A DNA stretch of 64,000 bases from Juglans regia (Eukaryota > Streptophyta > Magnoliopsida > Fagales > Juglandaceae). The translations under genes were made by a program, and so were the position numbers. The notes under the pieces were generated by a model. That model searched no databases, was not told where the DNA came from, and worked only from the letters and a program-made list of their open reading frames with translations. Location of the stretch: the NCBI RefSeq assembly GCF_001411555.2, contig NC_049907.1:33123866-33187865 (forward strand). Direction: 5' to 3'. Positions within the stretch are counted from its first letter, which is position 1; each line of letters starts with the position of its first letter. Shown here piece by piece: positions 33,606-44,999 of this stretch.

Positions 33606-34851
33606 CTCATGAGTATGCGGTTTAAATAAATGAGCTGAATTTATCCAATTAATCATTATAATTAATAAATTTGATATATTTGAAGTACAAGTTATATCAA
33701 TTGTACTAAACATTCATGGTGAGATTTATGGCCAAAGCTATATTCTCTGCACGTGTAGATCTAATTATATATAGCAAAAAATTGGTTTTTAAATTTTAAG
33801 ATTATACGAGTCAATAGTGGATTTTACGGATTAAATCGTTATTAACTCATTTCTTAATTGTGTCTATTTATTGAGTTGACCTTGTTTAACCTAAACCTAA
33901 ATAATACTAAACTCCCAAGTCTTTAATTTCATATTAGACTTGAGTCAAATGCACAAGTTGTATTAGTTTCCCTGCCCTAGATATAGAAGCTGGGTATCGG
34001 ATGGATGAGACCATGCAACTTTTCTCTCATTACAAGAAAACTGTTTATTTGTTGTCAGTTATTTTTTTATATAATAATAAGTTTATTCTCATCATAAATG
34101 GTCATTTTTATCGTAAATAACTCGTTAAAAATGTTCATTTTTCTTGTAGTGGCCGATCTAGAAATGTTCATTTAATCAATATTTTCGAAGTAATTAATTA
34201 CCGGGACTTCATTTTTGTTAGCACGATAATGAGGACTACTTCACCAAGATATTTAACTACTAGCTAGTTTTTGGTTATATAGCTAGTAGCTAGCTATAAC
34301 CAAAACCAAAGTGACAAAGGAGCAGTAATAATTAAGTTGAAGCAATATATGAATCATATGATCATACCGCCTATTGAATTGCGGATAAATTAGTTGGATA
34401 TAATTATATATATGTATAAAGGAGGTGGTTGTGGTGGATGAATTATGTTAATGTTTTGTCATGACTAGGTGGGTAACTCAGGATCACCAATTGTTGTCAT
34501 GTAGCACCAACTTAACTAAAATTGACAGAATGTCTTTGGAGTTTGGACTCCTCTGCATACTAATTAGCTTGTAGACACGAATGACATTGCTTGCATATAT
34601 AGGATCATATATATATTTATATATATATATATATATATCTTCTCCATCTCTTTTTTAATTATATATGTTTTATATTTTCTATCATAGTATCAGAGTCATT
34701 AGCTAACGCCAAGTTTAATCTAAAAGACTATTTTTTTAAAATTTCTAGTTTTACCTTTCACAAAATTTTCATCGTCATTCAATTATGTCTCATCTCAAAT
34801 CTACGCATGATTTGAAGTATCCTTATTAGCTATTGACGTTTTAGTTTATTG

Positions 34852-35305
34852 TAGGGCTGTACAGAAACCTACGCAACCGGTTGCCGTCGATGCGAACCGG
34901 CCGGCCGCGTCAGGAACCGGCAGGAACCGATGGAGAACCGGCCGGCGTGTGGTGGAATATTACAAAAATCGACGTTCAGTGGTTCGGTCCCGGTTTGAAG
35001 ATCGGCCAGACTACTGAACCGACCGATATCTTAATTTTTTTTTTTTTAATATACACTAATCAAAATGACGCCGTTCCACTTAAGTTTAAATGGAACGGCG
35101 TCATTCTATACCTATATGTATACGATAGATAATAGAAATGACTCCGTTTGGTATTAAACCAAATGACGTCGTTTTATTTAGGACGTTAAAAAAAATATAT
35201 ATGTCTGAAACAACTCTATTCCACTTAAACTTATATGGAACGGCGTCGTTTCGGTATGGAGTCTTCTTCTTCCCCAACCTTCTTCCATTTTTCGATCTCT
35301 TCTGC

Positions 35306-35348
<43 letters not shown>

Positions 35349-35539
35349 TCAACTCTCTCTCTCTCTCTTCCGCAGTAGAATCTTGCCGATAGGGGAACTG
35401 ATGCCGACAGAGAACCGCCTCCATCGGTTTCCTCCTTCCCATCAACTGGTTACGGTCGGTTGCTCCCCCAGTTTTTTAGACGTTGGTCGGCGTCAATTTT
35501 GCCCAAAAACCGTGCCGATAACGTCGATTTTCACCCCTA
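34852..35539. mobile_element. non-autonomous hAT-type element
   Basis: 688 bp. The ends are TAGGGCTGTACAG and, inverted, TAGGGGTGAAAAT. 8-bp flanks GTTTATTG (34844-34851) and GTTTATAG (35540-35547) match at seven of eight, the hAT target length. Subterminal ACCGG/CCGGC motifs are dense. The interior has ACGGCGTC palindromic repeats and (CT)18 at 35308-35344. It is inserted in the copia remnant. Confidence 0.72.
35308..35344. repeat. (CT)18 microsatellite
   Basis: Uninterrupted CT run inside the hAT-type element. Confidence 0.85.
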
Positions 35540-35947
35540 GTTTATAGTAAAAATTATTCGAAACCTCATAACTATTTTTGGCCTTTTGATTTTGGGCCTA
35601 TAGTTGACCAAGTCACCAAGGCTATATATAGTCTATTATTGGCCATAACTTTAAATTTGATGTTCCAGTTGCCATACACTTCATCACCAATACTACTTTT
35701 ATCATCTCATTGGTGATCAATCAATGAATTTGAAGTCTACACTCAAATTTCAAACTCAGGATCTCTATCTTGACTTTGAGAGAGGATGTTGGAGATAATA
35801 TCAATTGAAGAATTTGATTTGGTATTATCTTGATTTTATTTTATTTTCAAAATTATCAAATCAAGAGATTTGATTTTCAAATATATGTACCTTATCACTT
35901 CACTTTGTAATTTCTCTATAAATAGCAATGGTCCCTCTTTAGAACGG

Positions 35948-36449
35948 ATGGACCGTTTTCAAGGGCTCAACACCCTCCAATAAAAGCTTGACCTCAACAC
36001 TCCATACACTAATTTTATGAGGAGCATCAAACTTTAGTAAATTGAAAATGTCATCGTCTGAAAACACAAAAACACACAAATACGATACGGCTTCCGAGCC
36101 CCTCCTGAAGAACAAAACTCCATCTTAGAGAAGAACAATTTTTGCCGCACCCCTTCCTAATTGCTGCACGACAAAATCTAATGTCCCAAAAATAAGATCC
36201 ACGAATGTGATGAGAATTCATAACTTGAAAGGCCTCAATATGCCCAATGATTCTAATAACCATAGGTAAAATTTCTAATACCTAACCACGTGCTGGATCT
36301 TGCAAATATATTAGTAGTAGGTTTTGAAGACGATCGGTTTGGGGTGGGCATAATTGTTAGATCAAACTTTTTTTTATCTACTTAGATACCAATCTAGGTC
36401 TAGGAAATGGCCAACAAAGCTAGATTCATAGAAAAGTACCTACATTGAG
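35948..36449. other. unassigned sequence in the nested region
   Basis: A 70-codon minus-strand ORF at 36051-36263 has no recognisable domain. Probably part of a decayed element. Confidence 0.3.
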
Positions 36450-37109
36450 TAGGGGTGATAAACGATCCGGTCAGACCAAAAGGATCGACTGTTTCGGTCT
36501 GGACCGGACCAGATCGAGACTGAGACCGGTCGGTCTCGGTCCACGTTTTAGAGGATCGAAAAGTTTCGGTCTGGTCCACAGTCTAGGATTTTTCCAGATC
36601 GGACCAAATGAAAAATAAAAATAAAAAAATATTTTATATATATTATTTATATAATAATTGTACGATTAACAATATAAAATTTTAAATATGTTATTAATAC
36701 TTGTTAATATTCTATAAATTAACAATATTTTATATATATCATCATCTAACCTATCACTATTAACAATATAAAATTTTAAATATGTTATTAACACCTGTTA
36801 ATATTCTATGAATTAGCTAATATATAATATCAATTAGTTAATTATATAAATTAATAATATAATTTTTATCTAATTTATTATCATTGATCATATAAAATAT
36901 TTTTTTATTGAGTTTGTTACATAATCCATAATAATAAGTCACTTAATTTAATTTAGTATTTTAAATAATTTTTTATTAATTATTTAAAAAAAATAAAAAA
37001 ATTAGGCCGTCCGGTCCCTTTGGGTGTTCGGTCTGGTCCGGTCCCGAAAAATGATGGACCGAAAATATTCGGTCCATCGTCAGACCGGATCAGACCATTT
37101 GCACCCTTA
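36450..37109. mobile_element. non-autonomous hAT-type element
   Basis: 660 bp. The ends are TAGGGGTGATAA and, inverted, TAAGGGTGCAAAT. Flanks ACATTGAG (36442-36449) and ACGTTGAG (37110-37117) match at seven of eight. Both subterminal regions are packed with GGTC[TC]GG / GGACCGG motifs; the middle is AT-rich. No transposase. Confidence 0.72.
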
Positions 37110-37165
37110 ACGTTGAGGGTCATCATCGGCTTGAATGGATATTAGAAGATAGGGCCACAACAGTG

Positions 37166-37830
37166 TGATGGAAGCCTCACTCTCACTAAAATGTTTGTGG
37201 CGTGTTGGGAGATTGAATCTAGGGTTACCTCAAGGCAACACCAAGATCCGATTGGTATGATGGTGAAAATTAAGACTAACTCGGGCGATCACTCAATTCT
37301 CGAAAATTAGGGTGACAAAATATAAGCTTCACTTTTATTGAAAATAGCATAATGCCTAAATTACAATGCAAACCCAAAATAAATAGTACTAGGGTTCGGT
37401 TAGCCTTTCCCCACATATTCCCTCTAACAACTTCTTTTGAAATTTGAAATCACAATCCAAAAACAAGTTAAACTTCTAAAATTAAGGAAACAATCCCAAC
37501 AACTCCTAAAATAAAGAAAACAAACTTAAACAAATTAACAAATAGATAATCTCCCTAATTTGAAGGAGATATTAGGTGAATCCTCTAGCAACCGTCCAAT
37601 CCCCTAAAATCAAGGGGTTTGCCTCCTCCCCTAAATTCAACAGATTTGCCAATTAACCTCTAAAATAAAGGAATTTGGCTAACAACTTGATCTTCCTCTA
37701 GTTAACCTTGTCTTGGGCGCCCAAGGACCCATCACCCGATCCATGCATGCACTCCAAAGCCACCCTCCTTGCCTCAGCACGCCTAGCCCTCCTAGTGGCA
37801 TTACGAATAGTCCTTCTTGGATCTCCATCA
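37166..37830 (-). repeat. 3' LTR of the gypsy derivative
   Basis: About 665 bp, with TG...CA ends. Aligned by eye with 39856-40519 over its full length. Confidence 0.85.
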
Positions 37831-37834
37831 ATCC

Positions 37835-39812
37835 TCCCCCCTTCAAGACCGACCTTGTCCTGAAGGTCCAAATCTAGGAATTGATTCTTGAGAACCCAAA
37901 CACTCTCCCATGTAGCATCTCCGGTTGGGAGCCCTCCTCCATTGAATCAAGGCTTTCGGTTGCCACTTGGCCACCCTTCCTCACATACTCTCTCAAGTCA
38001 TTAGGAACCTTGGCCTAACTCCCTCTCCATGCCCCCCATCTTCCACTTCATGTCCCTCACTCAAGCCCCTCAGTTGGGAGGCCAATCTGATAGCAAAACA
38101 TTGCCCCTTGTCTCAATAGCTTCTCCATCTCATTAGGCCCCACGGCCTTACATCCCCATCTTCCATTCATCCTAATGGTCACCCATTTGCCCCCATCATA
38201 AACTCCATAGTCATTTTTCTATAGTCCGAGACTATCTTCCCTAACTCCTCTAGCCATTGCACACCCAACACAACGTCCAACCCCACAATAGGCAAAAAAT
38301 ATAAATCCACTACAATTTCAAGGCCTTGTGTTTTCAAACATACTTTTTTAAATAGGCAACCCATTTGCCCCCATCATAAACTCCATAGTCATTTACCCCA
38401 CAATAGGCAAAAAATATAAATCCACTACAATCCACCTCATCTTCTCCCTACTAGCTATCTTGACCTCGAATGAAGTGATAGAAGTCATAGGCAACCCCAA
38501 GCTCTCGGCCACTTTAGAGTTGATGAAGTTTAGGAATGAGCCATTATCAACAAAAACTGTTACCTCTATCTTGCCAATATGAGCTTGTGTTTTCATAATT
38601 CTAGGCCCCACAACACTCGTCAATGCATGGATAGAAATTTGTGGATCTCCCCTCACGACTTCATCTTGTTCTTGCTCTTCTCGCCCTTGGTCTTCCTCCC
38701 CTATGTCTTCCTCTTCCTCCGACTCCATCTTTATGAGAGAATTTTGCTTGGCTTTGCATCTCTGGTCCATTGTGAACCTCTCATTGCAATTGAAACAAAA
38801 CCCCTTCTCTCTTATTTATTGTATCTCTTCCCAAGGTAGCCTCTTCGCTCTCGCGGGTAATGGTTTGGTTCCACTTTATGCACCTCCACTAGGACCTCCC
38901 AGTGAGAAGTCCTTGCTAAAAGTTTGGTTTGCATCAAACTTGGGAACCATTGGGGGTGGTTTCCTCACCTCCAAACAGCTATTCTTCCTCAAATTTTGGA
39001 GTTGATCATCCTTAATCCGTGCAACCTCCAAGGCTTGCATCAAGGTCTTCGGCTTCTTAAGTTTTACCTCTGCCGCCAACTCACTTTTCAAGCCGCCCAC
39101 AAAGGTCACAATGAGGGCCTTCTCCGACCACCCATGTACTCTAGTGGACAAGTACTCGAACTCCTTTTGATAATCCCTTAAAGATCTGGTTTGTTTGATC
39201 TTTGAGAAAGTCTCATGGTAGTCCATATACTCGGTTGCCCCGAACCTCCTCAAAAGCTCCTTGACAAACTTCCTCCATTTCAACTCCCTCCTTTGAGCTC
39301 CATATGTCTTCCCCATCCATTGCCACCATTGGTTGGCCTCCCCCTCAAGGAAGTAGGTGGCATAGGACACTTTTGCATGGCCCTTTATGTGGTTCTATTC
39401 AAAGTATTGCTCGGCTCTACTAACCCATGTGCTCAGGTCATCACCATTGAACTTTGTCCATCTTTGGCTTGAGAACTTCCCCCCTACGTGCTCCTCTCCT
39501 CACATCACGGTTCCCTCTTTCTCCTTCACTTTCCCCAGTTGATTTCTCATGAGTGCTTGAGGAATCTTGAGAAGATGAATCCGAGTTTTCCACCCTCTCT
39601 CATCGTTGGCTTCTTCTAGATCCAACAGAACCCTCCGGACTATGGGCTCTTCTCCTATGGTGCCTCCTCTCTCCATTCCTCCTTTCATCCACCAATTGGT
39701 GGAGCACCTTCTCTAACCTTCCAAGCCATTCATTGGAGGTAGTGTGTTGTGCCTCCAAAGTGGCTTCAATGTTCTCAATCCGCTCCTTATGAGTTGGTTG
39801 TCGATTGGTCAT
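37835..39812 (-). pseudogene. broken gypsy gag-protease with chromodomain tail
   Basis: On the minus strand: a Gag start at 39812 (MTNRQPTHKERIENIEATL), then frame breaks. Then WTKFNGDDLSTWVSRAEQYFE, with an in-frame TAG near 39400, followed by the Gag core (TYFLEGEANQWWQWM ... FSKIKQTRSLRDYQKEFEYL). A protease-like region follows at 38770-38180 (VFVDNGSFLNFINSKVAESL; LGVQWLEELG). About 75 bp around 38357-38430 duplicates 38180-38300 and breaks the protease frame. Near 37855-37960 lies GDATWESVWVLKNQFLDLDL, the end of a chromovirus integrase/chromodomain. No reverse transcriptase, so the element cannot move on its own. Confidence 0.8.
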
Positions 39813-39855
39813 GGCTTCCTCTCCTTGTGCTGGACGCTCTCAACAAAAGCACCAA

Positions 39856-40519
39856 TGATAGAAGCCTCACTTTCACTCAAGTGTTTGTGGCGTGTTGGGT
39901 GATTGAATCTAGGGTTACCTCAAGGCAACACCAATATCCGATTGGTTTGATGGTGAAAATTAAGACTAACTTGGGCTATCACTAAATTCTCGAAAATTAG
40001 GGTGACATAGCATAAGCTTCACTTTTATTAAAAATAGCATAATACCCCAATTACAATGCAAACACGAAATAAATAGTACTAGGGTTCGGCTAGCCTTCCC
40101 CCACTTATTCCCTCTAACAACTTCTTTTGAAATTTGAAATAACAATTTCAAAACAAGTCAAACTTCTAAAATTAAGGAAACAATCCCAACAACTCCTAAA
40201 ATAAAGGAAACAAACTGAAACAAATTAACAAGTAGATAATCTCCCTAATTTGAAGGAGATATTCAGTCAATCCTCTAGCAACCGTACAATCCCCTAAAAT
40301 CAATGGGTTTGCCTTCTCCCCTAAATTCAAGGGATTTGCCAATCAACCCCTAAAATCAAAGAATTTGGCTAACAATTTGATCCTCCTCTAGTTGACTTTG
40401 TCTTGGGCGCCCAAGGACCCATCACCTGAGCCATGCATGCACTCCATTGCCACCCTCCTAGCCTCGGCACGTTTAGCCCTCCAGTGGTATTACGAATGAC
40501 CCTTCTTGGATGTCCATCA
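39856..40519 (-). repeat. 5' LTR of the gypsy derivative
   Basis: About 664 bp, homologous to 37166-37830. Ends TGTCCATCA, then CGGTG. Confidence 0.85.
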
Positions 40520-40524
40520 CGGTG

Positions 40525-40744
40525 ATGGCAATGAGAGAGGGCAATGTAGAAAGGGTGGCTGGCTTCGGTCTATGGGTCACGACAATTACGTTGGTAAGCA
40601 AGGGAGAAAGGGTGCCGAGGGTGCAATTTGTTTTGGTGTGATGGCTGGCTCTGTGGTCCATCAGTCACAATAGTTTTGCACGGGAGAAAGGGTGCTGAGG
40701 GATGGGTTTTGAATAAGAAGAAGAAGAGGGTCTGTGATTAAAAT
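40525..40744. other. short unassigned stretch
   Basis: Contains two near-copies of GGAGAAAGGGTGC[CT]GAGGG (about 40602 and 40683). Probably part of a decayed element. Confidence 0.3.
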
Positions 40745-42574
40745 GGATTTATGTGTCATGCGCCTCAAGCTTTCTTGTTAGGGACCCTAGTCAAGTCCCT
40801 AAACACTAAGACCTCCGTGCCTAGGATCTCCTTGTGTTGAACGAGAACTCGTTCCTCTCTTGCTTAACTCGTGATCAAAGGTTACCAAGATGGCAACTTT
40901 GGTAGGATGAGGTTAGGTGTTTAGGCTTGGCTTGGCGTGTGAGTTGGTGAGAATGATGATGGCTTGTGAGGTTGCAATGGGTGATGGAGGCGCACGACAA
41001 TAGATGAAACTAGGGTTGGCGCCACTTAGGATTTAGGGTTAGAGTTGGATGAAGGAAGATGGGATTAGGGCAAAGTGTTGGGCGGCTAGGGTGGACGGCA
41101 ACAAAGAGTGCTTGATTGATTGATTGGTTGAGAGATTTTAGGAAGGACTCCTAAAATCTTGGGACTCCAATAAGGAAAGATATGGCCAATTATGGGTGAG
41201 GATATGGTCAACTAAGGTTCCAAACTTATAGGAACCCCAATATGAAATGGGAGGTGGGCGGCTAGGGCTAAACCAATTAAGGTAAGTATTGGCCGAAGAT
41301 GGTAAATTGGCTAGGGCTTTATGAGAGTGGTGGCAAGACTATTTATGGAAGTTGGATTAGGGCAAACACTATAGTTGGGCGGCACCAAGGGTTTACTTGG
41401 ATCAAATGAGGCAATTGATGGATTATGGCAATGAACAATTCGAAGAACACAAAGTATTCTCAAGAATAATCCAAAGAGCAAACAATGAACAATGCACATA
41501 AAATAATTGTATCAATAGAGAAACAATGAAAGACAAGAAAGTTAATGGAAATTACTTATAAGATTGATAGATTGAATCACACTTATTCACGAATTGTAAA
41601 GTGTGATTCTCTTCTTAGGGATTCACGAATTGCACCCCAAAGAGCCCAAGTGCTAAGCACCAAAATGTATGATCTCAATAACAAAGCTGCCCAAAAGGAA
41701 TTTGTCAAAAGATGTACAAGAAAAGACTAAGGGTCCTATTTATAAGAGTTAAAACTTGGAAACCTCCAATAGGTCCCTTGCAAATAAATAATAATTAAAT
41801 AAAATAAAAAGAAATAAGATAATGCCATGGACCTATCTTGGCCGTGACATGCATGGCCCATGGTGGGCTAGAATGGTGCATGGTGGTCTTCGGGTTGGAC
41901 CATGGCTAGGTGGCACAACATGGCTTGTTGATGGTCATGGCATAGTGCCATGCACGGACTTGCTGATGGACATGGCCTGGTGCCATGCAAGGCCTGATGA
42001 TGATGAGCCATGTGTGCGTGCTGCATGACCCAGGCTAGTGGCATAGGCACTGGATTGCAAGGCATGGACTAGAGCCAAGCGATGGATGGCATGCCCACCT
42101 GGCATGCCTGGTGGGCATGCCACTGGCCTGCTCTGCAAGGCACGAGCTGGAGCCGTGCGCTGGATGACATGCCGTGAGGCATGCCACTAGCCTTGCTGGT
42201 GTGCGGCGTGGGGCATATGTTGGGGTGTGCACAGGAGGGCGCACGCGCAGGAGCTTGCACGTGGCTGCGCGCAGGCGTGTGCGCAAGGGCTTGCGCAGTG
42301 GAGCGCGCAAGCTCACTGCGCAAGCTCATGAGCATTGGGGCACACAGGGCATGCGCTGGGGCACACGCAAAGGCGTGGGCGTGTGCGGGGGCACGTGCAG
42401 GGTGTGCACAGGGGCGCGCGCAGGAGCGTACCTTGCTGACCTGCATGCTGGGGGCCCCGTGCGTGTCACAGTACGGGCCAAGGCATGCGTGTAGGCTAGC
42501 CATGGTGTTGTCCTTGCCTTCCAAGGGCAGTGTCGAGGCTTGTCCCGATGCCACTTTCCTAGGAGTTTTAACAT
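40745..42574 (-). mobile_element. probable long gypsy LTR (solo or truncated), minus strand
   Basis: The plus strand begins near TGTGTCATGC and ends GGAGTTTTAACA, i.e. TG...CA. On the minus strand it has a TATA box (CTCTTATAAATAGGACCC, near 41740) about 830 bp into it and a long leader-like part after it. A G-rich tract (AAGGGGGGAG) lies outside at about 42623. No matching target duplication was found, so the boundaries are tentative. Confidence 0.4.
41825..42520. repeat. GC-rich island of CATGG/GGCATGC and GCGCAGG motifs
   Basis: In an AT-rich window this 700-bp patch is strongly GC-rich. It is built of degenerate CATGG, GGCATGCC and GCGCACGCGCAGG words, many of them self-complementary. All long ORFs here (both strands, several frames) follow from this composition. 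It lies upstream of the TATA box of the LTR described above. Confidence 0.65.
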
Positions 42575-42639
42575 TTCTCTCATGGGTGGACGACGTGGCG
42601 AGTTTTGATTAGAAGATGTTTTTAAGGGGGGAGCAGATG

Positions 42640-42786
42640 GGCCAGCTATAAGATTTTCTCAAATAGGAATCAATACTTTGTATCTAAAATAATTGAGAAT
42701 AGCATAGATGGTCTTCAAAGTCTATCTTTCTCACTCACTCTTCTCCATCTCTTTTTTCAATTATATATGTTTTATATTTTCTATCA
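42640..42786 (+). mobile_element. detached tail of the copia LTR
   Basis: 42740-42786 matches 34639-34684 base for base except for one extra C. This suggests it is the end of the 3' LTR that starts at 35787 and was split by later insertions totalling about 6.7 kb. The part from 42640 to 42739 has no counterpart at the left. Confidence 0.5.
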
Positions 42787-42789
42787 TAT

Positions 42790-43504
42790 AAATATATACA
42801 TATAAATATATATATATATATATATTATATCATGTATATATGGTGACATGCACTAACGTCAAGACAAATCTTGGGACCCTGATCTATGAATTAACAGGCC
42901 TGTTTTCCTGGCCTTCTGACCATGAACCTGTACGAAGAGGATTAACTCACTACAGTGATTAGAGTATTTTCATCGTCGATCCCATATGTGTCTTGCATAT
43001 ATGGCATATAAATTAACTTATTTTCATTAGACCGATTATTAATTTATTTTCTTTAAAGAAGAAGAAGAAAGATAGAAATAAAGGAAGAAATTGAAGTCTC
43101 TCACTAGAAACTCGATCGGTGTATCTTTGGCTGTGTGTGCATAGCAAGTGGAATTGGATACCTGGGGCCGGGGCTGCATGGGGTCCCATGCATCGATACC
43201 GGCCAGCTTTCTTATATTTAATATATTGTATATACAATGGGATTAATCTTAAAAATATTTAGAATAATGGTCGATCGAGAGCTAGCGTTGTATTGTAAAA
43301 CTTCTTGAAAGCATAAAGAGATTCATAGGATTTTTTACTTCTAGCCATTTAGGTTTGAGAACTAAAAAGCCTACAAAGGAGAGTAGAGATTTTCTATAAA
43401 GAAGGAAATTCTAGTCTTTTACCTTAGAACCTTATGTGATGAGTCTAAAGGAAAACACAAGCCCCTTTATATAGGCAAGACTAGGGATCCTTACTACTCC
43501 TACA
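42790..43504. other. intergenic DNA
   Basis: TA tract at about 42785-42830. No gene. Confidence 0.4.
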
Positions 43505-44549
43505 TAACACTGTTCATTGAAAACCGAATTCCAGTTCCAGGTTCTGGCCTGGATCAAAACGGATCCAGAACCCAGATCGCAAAACCCAAACCAACACGGT
43601 GCGGGTGCGGGTGCGGGTACGGGTTAGGAACCTAGGTACCGAACCCGATACCCGATACCCGAGTCTTTTTAAATAAACCCCGTCTGATTAGTAACCCCCC
43701 CTCTCACTTCTCTCTCTCTCTCTCTCATTGCGCTGCGGCAGAAGCAAAAACCCTAGGTCTTTAGCCGCCGCATCTCCTTCGTCATTGCCGCATCTCTGTC
43801 GCCGTCAACCTTTGCCACTACGTTGTTGTTCCGATACTCTCTCTCTCTCCCTTGTAACTATGTTTCTATGCATGAGTATGTCATTGGGCGTGTGAACTAT
43901 TTATCGTTGAGATGGGTCATGCAGTGGTAGATGGATGCTTTGACCATCTGTTTGCTAGTGGCCGTGTGGTTTTTTGAATATTTGGAAACTTATTTTTTTA
44001 TAATTTGTATTGGGTATTAACTTGTTTATGGATTCGTTGATTCTCTATTTTAATTCATCTGTTTGGTTGTTGGGAAAGTTAAAGGAAAAAAGCCCAGATT
44101 TGTTTACTTTATCCTTTTCACTCTCTGTATGTATTCATATATGCCATGTTTGAGTCCAAGAGAAATTTCCATAAACACCACAGTTTGAGTCCAATCTATA
44201 TGGAATTCTTGATGGTCAAGTTGATGGCTTTTTGAGCTTAAAAAGCCTTCTTTCATCTTTGTGTTGATCTTTTCTAAACCTTCTTATTCTTATGCCACCA
44301 ATAAAAAGACAAATAATTTATTTGCATGAATAACTAGCGTTGAGCAAATAAAAAAAATTTAATAAAGTAATATAAAAAATAAAAATCCTGGTACCCAGAT
44401 TTCTAGGTTTCAAAAACCCTAATCCACCTGGGTTCTAGCCCGGTTTTGACCCAGACCAATCCAGTCCAGGTTTCGGCCCGGGTTTAAAACTTGGGTTTCG
44501 GTCCGGGTATACCCCGATTCCCAAGTCGGAACCCAGATGAACACCCCTA
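43505..44549. mobile_element. non-autonomous hAT-type element
   Basis: 1045 bp with an exact 8-bp duplication CTCCTACA (43497-43504 and 44550-44557). The ends are TAACACTGTTCAT and, inverted, TAGGGGTGTTCAT. Subterminal GGGTGCGGGTGCGGG and GATACCCGATACCCGA repeats occur at the left, and GGGTTTCGGTCCGGG at the right. A (CT)n lies at 43708-43726. The middle is plain AT-rich sequence without transposase. Confidence 0.8.
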
Positions 44550-44601
44550 CTCCTACAACATTTGTGCTACCCTCATTATTTCATCCATAAAAAAATGGAT
44601 G

Positions 44602-44996
44602 AAGCTACAGCTCCCGCTGGGGGCTCCAGCTGGAAGCTCCCGCTGGGGTTATAGTATGTGTTTTTATGTATTTTTTTTTTAAGTAATTTTTTATATAGAT
44701 TTTTTTAATATTTTTTAAAAAATAAAATAAATTTAGAACATCATTAAAAACATTTCCTTAATTAGAAAGTAAAAAAAAAAAACCATTAAAAAATACTTCC
44801 TTAATCACGAAGTAAAATAAAAAATTATAAAAAAATATTTTTTATTTTACTTCGTGATTAAAAAAATATTTTTTAATAATATTATGAACTTTTTTATTTT
44901 TTAAAAATATTTAAAATTGTTAAAAAAATCTATATAAAAAATAACTTTAAAAAAAACACATAAAAATCACATGTTAGAATTCTAGCGGGAGCCCCA
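44602..44996. mobile_element. long-hairpin MITE
   Basis: The left (AAGCTACAGCTCCCGCTGGGG) and right (complement of ATGCTGGGGCTCCCGCT) ends pair. The arms continue inward through ACATAAAAA, TTTTTTATATAGATTTTTTTAA and the like, so that nearly the whole 395 bp folds back. At the centre TAATCACGAAGTAAAATAAA (44802-44821) is mirrored at 44841-44860. GCTCCCGCTGGGG occurs twice at the left end. No target duplication is assigned. Confidence 0.65.
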
Positions 44997-44999
44997 GCA

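Larger units (their letters stand above)
30547..34638. other. 4 kb of very AT-rich intergenic DNA
   Basis: No gene is supported. It holds a TTATC pentanucleotide repeat (about 30933-30955), short hairpins, a possible decayed MITE at about 31840-32157, a GCTAGCGGG-ended AT-rich piece at about 32526-32700, a partial Tourist-like end at 33500-33605 and TA tracts at 32500-32518, 32709-32727 and 34618-34638. Confidence 0.45.
34639..35945 (+). mobile_element. remnant of a copia element: 5' LTR end, primer site, empty interior, 3' LTR start
   Basis: An LTR tail (CTTCTCCATCTC...TTTCTATCA, 34639-34684) is followed by TAGTATCAGAGTC, close to the initiator-Met primer site. After about 400 bp of non-coding interior (excluding an inserted hAT element) comes the polypurine tract TTTGAGAGAGGA and an LTR start TGTTGGAGATAATATC at 35787, with a TATA box near 35915. 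The LTR is cut at about 35945. Its tail reappears at 42740-42786. There is no gag or pol, so this is a deletion derivative. Confidence 0.55.
37166..40519 (-). mobile_element. Ty3/gypsy (chromovirus) deletion derivative
   Basis: 3354 bp on the minus strand, with LTRs of about 665 bp at 37166-37830 and 39856-40519. They start TGAT.GAAGCC and end CCATCA on the plus strand, with many small differences between them. Flanks CAGTG and CGGTG match at four of five. A polypurine tract adjoins 37831 (AAGGGGGGAGGAT on the minus strand). The sequence next to the 5' LTR (TTGGTGCTTTTGTTGAG) is in the primer-site position. The interior keeps gag, protease and the very end of integrase. Reverse transcriptase, RNase H and the integrase core are gone. 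Confidence 0.85.

Noticed and set aside
42035..42612. Overlapping ORFs of up to 161 codons on both strands
   Set aside because: They arise from the GC-rich CATGG/GCGC word composition, which removes stop codons in all frames. The translations are low-complexity (Ala/Arg/His/Pro) and have no domain.
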